16,257 nucleotides of DNA. Origin: Entrophospora sp. SA101. Lineage: Eukaryota; Glomeromycota; Glomeromycetes; Entrophosporales; Entrophosporaceae. Of the stretch, positions 10,435 to 16,257 are shown piece by piece (the stretch's first letter is position 1; each line of letters begins with the position of its first letter). The position numbers and the translations under genes are program-made. Below the pieces are notes generated by a model that did no database searches, had not been told where the DNA came from, and saw nothing but the letters and a program-made list of their open reading frames with translations. The stretch is from contig CAUDNR010004434.1 of assembly GCA_958430865.1 (NCBI GenBank), positions 123,878 to 140,134 on the forward strand, read 5' to 3'.

Positions 10435-10880
10435 CTATTTGTAATACTTGAAAATTATTGCATCATTACAATTAATAAAATTATTATTAATACTTAAATC
10501 ACCACCACCAAAATTAAAAATACTGTTATTATAACCACCACCATTATAATCATAATCATAATCATGACCATAACCACCATAATCATTATAAAGAGCATGA
10601 CTGTGGTTTTGTACATGACAAATAATTGGATTTTTGATTTTATTAAAATTAAAAGAAAACAAAAAACTTTGAGAATCAGCATAAAAGCCATTCTGATAAG
10701 CAAATCAAACTGAGGTATAATCTTGTTTGTCTCATTACACTTTGTGACTACAAGAGTCTTGACCTCCACATTGATCACTGAATGTATTATTTTGGAAACC
10801 ATTATGTGATGCCTTATATAACAGAGTAAATGTGTATTTATTTTCAAGTGGAGTAGAATTGATGTTTTGTTCATTTTTCA
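10435..10880 (-). pseudogene. Decayed TLDc domain fragment, copy D
   Basis: The minus strand encodes the C-terminal TLDc core in pieces. KYTFTLLYKASHNGFQNNTF is followed by a frame change, then VVTKCNETNKI, a further change, then SVxFAYQNGFYADSQSF with a TGA at 10707-10705. The tail is FNKIKNPIICHVQNHSHALY with a Gly/Tyr/Asp-rich loop enlarged by an (ATAATC)n run at about 10546-10566. The GGY of GGYTS is missing. BTB and BACK are absent: the similarity stops at about 10880, where an unrelated coding fragment begins. The nearest relative in view is the intact gene at 6693-8217. Confidence 0.85.
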
Positions 10881-10884
10881 AAAG

Positions 10885-11035
10885 GAACTTCTTTTTTGGA
10901 GCATTCATAAAATATCCTTGGATGAAGAGATTGAATAACTTCATCCCAATCACAAATGATTTTCAAAGGATGACCCCTCTCTTGAGTTTTTTGTTTGATT
11001 AGAGTATAAAGAGAGTCAATTTTATTTTAATTCAT
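10885..11035 (-). pseudogene. Gene fragment with a CDWDE motif, unrecognised family
   Basis: The minus strand from an ATG at 11035 reads MN, a TAA at codon 3, then about 45 open codons. They include KIDSLYTLIKQKTQERGH, KIICDWDEVIQSLHP and YECSKKEVPF, ending where TLDc copy D begins. The aspartate pair in CDWDE could be read as a HAD-type DxD motif, but that is speculation. It recalls multi-copy Rhizophagus proteins of unknown function. It abuts the DUF7869 relic (stop at 11040) and may have been carried with that element. Confidence 0.6.
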
Positions 11036-11039
11036 ATCT

Positions 11040-12340
11040 TTATAACGTATTTTTACTGTAAGTTTGCTTTGGACAAGTAATATCTTTGTATTCATCTTTC
11101 ACAAATGGGTGAATATTATTATAAAGGTATTCTTGCCTCTTGTAATCCAAAGGAGGTGGTGTTAAGACTAAAATAGATAAAGATTTAATTTCTTCAAAAA
11201 TATCTGCTTTCTTAATTTTCAATAAATTTAATTCAGCAAAAGGTCTATTAGAAACTTCTTGAGTTTTGACCACATTAAGATTAGATGCTTCAAAAAGAAA
11301 ATGATGATACTTTTGCAGACCATTTAATTTCTTAAAATAAATTCCTAAAATAGCTTTAATATCTAAGTATTGAAAACCTTTTCCATTGAGTTTTATTCAA
11401 TCCTGCTGGACTAAATCTTTTCACCACCTCAACCATATGGTCTAGACAGTTTTCCTATAGATTTTTTTTCTATTAAACTAAAGCTACCATCACAATTGAA
11501 TTTGGTATCATGAAATTTAATTCAATGTTTTTGTAATAACCATAAATTACTAAATATAAATAGAACCAAATAGTAGTATTATTTTTTATTTTATCCACCA
11601 GATTATCACAAATAATCTTTAAATACTTTTCACCTTTGTTCAATTTCTTAATTCCATCAAAAATCATACTAAGAGTGCCATTTGGGCTTTTTCCTATTAC
11701 TCTGTCTTCATAAAGGACATAATTAATTTGTTCCTTTATTGCTTCATCTTGAATACCAAATAAATGGATTTTACATGGACTAAGGTAATAAGATTTTACT
11801 TACTTGTTGATCTGAATGGGGTACATGGACATTTTGGGCCCAATTATAGCTATAATGAGCATTAGCATCAATGCTGCAATATTGTGTTTTACCCTTTGAA
11901 TAATTTTGATTAAATAGTTTTCTTTGTTCTTCAGCTAATTTGGTATTTTTATTATAATAATTTCTTTCTGATTTTGCCTTGGACAAATGTTCTTTAAATT
12001 TTTTGAGCAATTCTTTAGCTTCTTCCTCTTGGTGAGCATTGTAATGTAAAAAATTTCAAAAATATTGACAAGCATCACACAAAATCAGTCCTTGGACTTA
12101 TAATTTGAGTTTCTGGTGTTAGCTGATGTCATAATTTTCTAAATGCATCATATTTTATGATTTCAATTTATTATCTTCCTCCAGACCAGCCAAAAAAATC
12201 TCTGCACAGATTCGTAGCTCATTTCAGCTGGTAAAAATATAACTGATTGAATTATTCTATTGGCACTTCTTCCTGGACTTGGTAGTCCAGGTCTAAAGAA
12301 TTTTAAATGTGTACAAACTAAAAACACCTGCTGTAATGGT
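11040..12340 (-). pseudogene. DUF7869 transposase-like gene, frameshifted relic
   Basis: Consecutive minus-strand pieces line up with the transposase-like DUF7869 proteins common in Rhizophagus. They are: RPGLPSPGRSANRI (about 12270-12296); YDAFRKLxHQLTPETQIISP (12090-12155); CDACQYF and HYNAHQEEEAKELL (12000-12085); KLAEEQRKLF and HYSYNWAQNVHVPHSDQQ (11795-11930); HLFGIQDEAIKEQINY and VIGKSPNGTLSMI (11660-11780); ICDNLVDKIKNNT then IELNFMIP (11490-11610); KFNCDGSFSLIEKKS (11450-11500); QKYHHFLFEASN; and YKRQEYLYNNIHPFVKDEYKDI ends near 11070. Frameshifts lie near 12090, 11785 and 11495, and stops occur at the Trp position of xHQL and after CDACQYF. This is an RNase H-like-fold mobile-element protein by family knowledge. 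It is inactive as written. Confidence 0.85.
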
Positions 12341-12860
12341 TATTTGCAGCAATGGTATATAACTACCATAGAGTAGTTACCATTATAAAATATTTACAGC
12401 TGCTGTAAATAAATATGGCTGCCATAAATAGATATGACTGTTACAAACAGATACAGCTGCAACAAACAGATGCATTGCAGCAAATAAATACAGCTGCAAC
12501 AAACAGATGCAGTTGCCACAAAAAGATACAGCTGCCACAAATAGCTATGACTGCTGCAAATTTTATTTTCACACATAATTTCACTTAAATAAATGACTGA
12601 CTAATTGAATTTATCAATTACAATTCAAAAAATTTAGTTACTTTAGATCACAAATAATTCAAGAAAATTTTCACATGACTAATATGACCATAATTAAAAA
12701 CTATTTGCAGCAGTCATGCTTATTTGCAACAGCCATGTATATTTGCAGCAGCTGTATTTATTTACAGCAGTTGTAATTATTTGTGGCAGCCATAAATAGA
12801 TATGGCAGCCATAATTTTTTATGGTAAATGGCAGCTACCAACAGCTATTTGCAGCAATGC
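12329..12860. mobile_element. Fold-back element built from inverted arrays of 19-bp repeats
   Basis: At 12397-12560 there are about eight head-to-tail 19-bp units of the form AAAYARATAYRGCTGCYRC, many carrying the CAGCTG palindrome. At 12702-12812 about six units of the same family run in the opposite orientation (TATTTGCAGCAGCTGTAT and relatives). The 12561-12701 centre is AT-rich. The word TATTTGCAGCAATG occurs at both outer ends (12341-12354, 12846-12859). The layout suits a fold-back or MITE-type element with subterminal repeats. No protein is encoded; a 60-codon frame over the left array is repeat-driven. Confidence 0.75.
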
Positions 12861-12956
12861 CCTATGAAAAAAAAACTGTCTAAAAGGTACTGAATACATA
12901 CATTATAAAACATTATGAAACATATGGAATTCAAATAATAAATCATGTGTACAAAA

Positions 12957-13031
12957 GGTATGGAATTTGTATGGAATTGTACTAAATTGGTACTGAATTG
13001 GTGCTGAATTGGTATGGAATGGTACAGAACC
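12957..13031. repeat. Degenerate 10-12-bp tandem repeat (GGTAYKGAATT)
   Basis: Seven or so units, alternating GGTATGGAAT and GGTACTGAATT forms, lie head to tail. Related words recur just downstream in the 54-bp repeats (CATACTGAA, GAATCCATACC). It is not coding, although one minus-strand frame stays open across it. Confidence 0.8.
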
Positions 13032-13090
13032 AATATGGAAAATTATTAATTAAGTCTATTACTTTATTAATATAATGTATTTTAGTTACT

Positions 13091-13200
13091 GAATCCATAC
13101 CAAAATTACATATTTAAAACATATTTTAATCATGGAAAGGTACCAAATCCATACTAAAAATTACATATCCAAGACATATTTTAAATATGGAATGCATACT
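13091..13200. repeat. Two tandem copies of a 54-bp unit
   Basis: AATCCATAC at 13092 and 13146 begins two copies that share ATTACATAT, ACATATTTTAA and ATGGAA words with scattered differences. The 54-base spacing is exact at the start of the units. Confidence 0.75.
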
Positions 13201-13302
13201 GAAATAAATATTTACATACAGGAATAGTAACAGCAACACTAATATTAATATGGAAATAGCATTGAAACTATATTGTTTTATTATTATGGTACATATGTAA
13301 AT

Positions 13303-13456
13303 TCAATAAGTTGGTCACTCGATAAGTTGGTTTACTCTATAAGTCAGCCAAAATTTTCACCCCATTTTCTTAATATTTAAGTAATTTAATTCAATAAGTT
13401 GGTTTACTTGATAGGTTGGTCATATGAGCTCATCCCCACATGACCAACTTATCGAG
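13303..13456. mobile_element. Small inverted-repeat element with ATAAGTTGGT motifs
   Basis: CTCGATAAGTTGGT at 13318-13331 is repeated inverted at 13443-13456, a perfect 14 bp. An outer ATAAGTTGGTCA at about 13306-13317 also pairs with TGACCAACTTAT at 13441-13452. Two more direct motif copies lie at about 13393-13403 and 13410-13420 (TTGATAGGTTGGTCAT). The interior has no coding frame. It looks like a MITE of about 150 bp, but target duplication is not clear. Confidence 0.6.
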
Positions 13457-14793
13457 CTTATATATGTAAATAGATAGTAATGTTATCATAAATATTAATT
13501 ATTTTATTAATTATTTACATTTGGGTTATAATGAATTAAATAATAATAAAAACCATCATTTGCGATTATAAATGTAACCTTCATAATGATTGGATGCAGT
13601 ATTGGTAGACATAAAGTTAATTATTATATTAATAAATTATTAGCATTCCAATCATTGTCATCAGTATTTACTTCAGAGTACTAGATAATGAAAAGTTATC
13701 ACCAAAAGCAAGTTAATAATAAATAATAAACACCAAGTAGTAACAATACCAAGGCCATGCATGAATTAAAATTTTAACGATGTGTGTCTATTCAGATCTC
13801 TGGGGGTTCAAAAAATAAATATTTTTTCTGATTATCAATTATGGATGGTTTCTTATGAATAATAAATCTGATATTGATCACAGGTGTCAGATTTAATTAA
13901 ATTTTCCTGTAACAAACATGCAAACCATATGTGATTAAGCGCAATTCAGCATCATGTAGTTTTCTCATGATTGAAAGAATTTGGGCAAGTTAGGTAGGAT
14001 TTGGACAAAACTTTCCTTATCTTTCCTCAGACCAGGCTGTCTGTTTCCATATGGGCATTGATCACTGATGAGGATCAGCATTTGGGTGATGATTGCTTTG
14101 TGTTATACCCCTCTAGAATAAAAGTTGGTGTCTCCTGCACTTGAAATGAGTTGCAGATTTTTGTTGTTTTGACGTTTACATGGCACTATAATTCATCAAC
14201 AGAGTTGCAACTTGGTTGCAGAACCATCCTTACCCTAGAGGTAGGATTGTTGCAGGCAACTATTCGGCCAACATGCCAGCAGCCTTCTCTGGTCTGGGTG
14301 TTGTGAGAAAAGATTAGTGGAAAGTATTTTTGATGATTTGATAAACTCCAGGGCATCTACCCCCTCCCTGGAGTTCAGTTATCATCAGGGGCGAGTCAGA
14401 TTAGCCTTATGTACTTGAGGAATGTGTGAGAATGACTGTAAAGAGTTCAAGGTGGTGTGTGTGCTTCAACATCTGTAAAATTCTGATAATCAAATATCAT
14501 ATATTGAAATGTTTCATATTAATTGTTTCTTTTTCAATGGGTGCTGACTTGACATCTTGTAATTAATTATAATAATAATAATATTGATTATGATTACAAA
14601 AAGCAAATTACTAATCATTCATTTGTTATCATTTTATCATTTTGATAAGAATCTTATAATTACCCAGCAAGTTCTGCTCCGCATTTGATTTCAGTTAAAA
14701 TATTTATAAATAAAAAAAGTACCTCTGGTTAGTTATTAACACACCTTGTTTTGTCAAAAAATAAATTGTTTTTCTAAAAAGTAAAAAAAAATC
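13457..14793. other. Gene-free region with a GC-richer island and a hairpin
   Basis: AT-rich at both ends, with a more balanced island at about 13980-14480 that stands out from the surroundings. It holds a perfect 10-bp hairpin, AACTCCAGGG (14344-14353) with CCCTGGAGTT (14366-14375) and a 12-base loop, and repeated GTTGCA words (14205-14260). I see no coding frame or tRNA. It may be the untranslated part of a dispersed repeat or retroelement, which I cannot name. Confidence 0.45.
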
Positions 14794-15007
14794 AATATGC
14801 GTCTGTCCCCAAAAATCCTTGTACAACATCAGGTGCCAATAATAAACATTTTGTTTTGCATGTGTTTTTTTTAAAAAAAAAAAAATAAAAACAATGCCTC
14901 AACAAAAAAAACAAAAAACAAAGAAAGCAGGCAAACAAATTAGCTGAGATTGCTGGATAAGTTTTTATCATAGGAACGGTTGTTATTGCTACAGCTTTCC
15001 TTTATAG

Positions 15008-15486
15008 TCAGAGATAAAAGAACAAGACGAGCAAAGAGAAAATTTTCATAGGTATTGTTTGAGGGTAGTTGTTTTTTTTATGAGCTATTTAGTTTGCATA
15101 ATGATAAATTAAAACCTCTTTGTATTTGTATTAGATCATTATTAACTTCTTCAGAGTCATTGTTTCTATCACTTTCAACTAGTGTAAGTAAATTTTATTG
15201 ATGATAGTGACTTAGGGTTATTGGAACTAATTATGGATTTATGAACCTTAAAATAAATTGCTATATTCTCAACACAAAAAATTTCTAATCCAAAATTATT
15301 ATTATTTCTCTTAAAAAAAAGGCTGAAGATATCAACTGTGAAAAATTTTCAAAAATTAACATTGTTATAATGGAGCTTGATGTAAATATTGATCCATTTG
15401 ATGATTATATATTTAATCTGATTATAAAATCTATTGATTTTAGTGTTCCATGTCGCAATCCAAAAAAGGAAACAAAATGGTCGTAA
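15008..15486 (+). CDS. Possible small three-exon gene, 5' end unresolved
   Basis: Three frames join in phase through GT-AG introns: 15008-15051, 15135-15183 and 15322-15486. The introns are GTATTG...TTAG (83 nt) and GTAAGT...AAAG (138 nt). The joined frame gives about 85 residues, acidic at first (EIKEQDEQRENFHR), then Ser/Leu-rich (SLLTSSESLFLSLSTS). A third section, FSKINIVIMELDVNIDPF, runs on to NPKKETKWS and TAA at 15484. The first exon follows a pyrimidine-rich acceptor (CTTTATAG), so more exons should lie upstream. ATG at about 14797 with a donor at about 14834 would be in phase, but that donor is weak. I do not recognise the protein. It may equally be chance or a truncated relic, since its stop coincides with a repeat boundary. 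Confidence 0.25.
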
Positions 15487-15837
15487 AGGTGGTTGCAACC
15501 AGTGGTTGCAATCATTTTTATATGATGCAAAGGTGGTAGCAACCATCATCAAAAGTTGCAGCCGGTATCCTTACTACCTTTAGTATATATGTATATATAT
15601 ATATATATTGTATTATTTATTTTAAATAAATAAATAATCAAATTATTTATTGTGTAAATATTCATAATTCTTCTTACAATGATTGGTAAAAAAAATTGAA
15701 TTAATTACACCTTATTACCAAAAAACTAATTTTTATAGAAAATTTGAATGAATTGTAGTTAAAATTGATTAATATCAGACAGAAAGTTATTGAATTCATT
15801 CATAATAATAAATTTTAAATGTTACTTACCACCTTTA
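15484..15837. repeat. GGTGGT-type repeat words in both orientations, with AT microsatellite
   Basis: TAAAGGTGGT at 15484-15493 recurs as AAAGGTGGT at 15529-15537. It recurs inverted as TTACTACCTTTA (about 15571-15582) and as ACCACCTTTA (15828-15837, a perfect 10-bp inverted match). TGGTTGCAACCA words fill 15490-15545. An (AT)n microsatellite lies at 15582-15609 and another at about 15836-15860. This could be a small inverted-repeat element, but the terminal match is short. Confidence 0.4.
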
Positions 15838-16014
15838 TATATATATATTATATTTATATAAAAACAAAAAAACTTACTAAGTAAACTGCTTTTGGAATTC
15901 CTGAGTAAACTTGATAAAAACATTTCAATTTCTTGATGACTTATTATGGTTTATAGTTGTACGAATTTGTTATTATTGCAATTAAATTTGTGTAGCATGT
16001 AACATAAAAAAAAA

Positions 16015-16257
16015 ATGCTTATAACAACTTTACCACTGGAAATTTTCATTGAAATATTTAAATACATTGAAGATGATAAGAAAACATTATATTCTTGTGT
16101 CCTTGTCAATAAAAAATGGCATAATATCAATATTCCATCTTTATGGAGAAACCCATTTATTTCTGGAAACAGCATCAAATTATTAATTAATTGCTTACTA
16201 GAAGAAGATAAAAATTTCTTGGTGGAAAATGACATTGTATTAAAAGATTTTGAATTA
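16015..16257 (+). CDS. F-box protein, N-terminal part (runs off the window)
   Basis: The frame is open from ATG 16015 to the last base, 81 residues in phase, with no stop in view. It begins with the F-box: LPLEIFIEIFKYI, then LYSCVLVNKKWHN, then PSLWRNPF. This is the Skp1-binding fold of SCF ubiquitin ligases, with the typical LPxEIxxxIF and SLWRNPF ends seen in the expanded Rhizophagus F-box families. The substrate-binding region would lie downstream of the window. The A-rich stretch before the ATG and the F-box beginning at residue 6 support this start. A 94-codon antisense frame here is its shadow. Confidence 0.9.
   Translation, partial: MLITTLPLEIFIEIFKYIEDDKKTLYSCVLVNKKWHNINIPSLWRNPFISGNSIKLLINCLLEEDKNFLVENDIVLKDFEL

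Noticed and set aside
12394..12576. 60-codon minus-strand frame
   Set aside because: Frame forced open by the 19-bp tandem repeats; the protein is repeated CLLQLYLF.
12397..12812. CRISPR-like spaced repeats
   Set aside because: Units are contiguous without unique spacers and appear in both orientations, in a eukaryotic context.
12845..13033. 62-codon minus-strand frame
   Set aside because: Driven by the GGTATGGAATT repeat (repeated HSIPIQHQF-like words).
14894..14947. Lys-rich mini-frame MPQQKKQKTKKAGKQIS, followed in another frame by a hydrophobic run (about 14970-15017)
   Set aside because: Could be a frameshifted small tail-anchored protein, but the Lys run comes from poly-A sequence and a stop falls between the two frames. 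Too little to call.
15349..15552. 67-codon minus-strand frame
   Set aside because: Crosses the GGTTGCAACC repeats and shows no domain-like composition.
15951..16235. 94-codon minus-strand frame
   Set aside because: Antisense of the F-box coding region.
1..16257. tRNA or rRNA genes
   Set aside because: Scanned for T-arm GGTTCRANYCC and paired acceptor stems; GTTCAAA-like words (for example near 13807) lacked the rest of the cloverleaf.

Overview
The window looks like nuclear DNA of an arbuscular-mycorrhizal fungus close to Rhizophagus irregularis. It is very AT-rich, with short GT-AG introns, many microsatellites and decayed transposons. Its gene families are ones known to be hugely expanded in Glomeromycotina: kinases with short acidic tails, BTB-TLDc proteins, F-box proteins and DUF7869 transposase-like proteins. 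This assignment is recognition from memory, not a database result.

Layout. Positions 2-463 (+) hold the C-terminal end of a protein kinase. A long gap follows (464-2723) with only decayed reading frames and a (TTTG)n run. Positions 2724-3260 (+) encode a small protein with two membrane helices and PY motifs. Positions 4544-5583 (+) encode a two-exon BTB/T1 (KCTD-like) protein, preceded by a long trinucleotide-repeat leader. From about 5767 to 10880 the minus strand carries one apparently intact BTB-BACK-TLDc gene (6693-8217, one intron) and three broken relatives (5767-6590, 8660-9345, 10435-10880). The 8660-9345 copy is split by a 319-bp MITE-like element with 25-bp perfect inverted ends.

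The region 10885-13456 is repeat-rich. It holds a fragment with a CDWDE motif, a frameshifted DUF7869 transposase-like relic, a fold-back arrangement of 19-bp tandem repeats, two further tandem-repeat patches and a second small inverted-repeat element. Positions 13460-15000 are mostly non-coding and include a moderately GC-richer island with a strong hairpin. A possible small three-exon gene lies at 15008-15486 (weak support). The window ends inside an F-box gene (16015-16257, +).

No operon-like or pathway organisation links these genes. The unifying theme is local duplication and decay of a BTB-TLDc family member, with mobile elements inserting into and joining onto the dead copies. I found no convincing tRNA, rRNA or CRISPR. 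The best candidates for undescribed structure are the 19-bp inverted-array element, the MITE whose empty site is given by the intact paralogue, and the TLDc/CDWDE/DUF7869 junctions.
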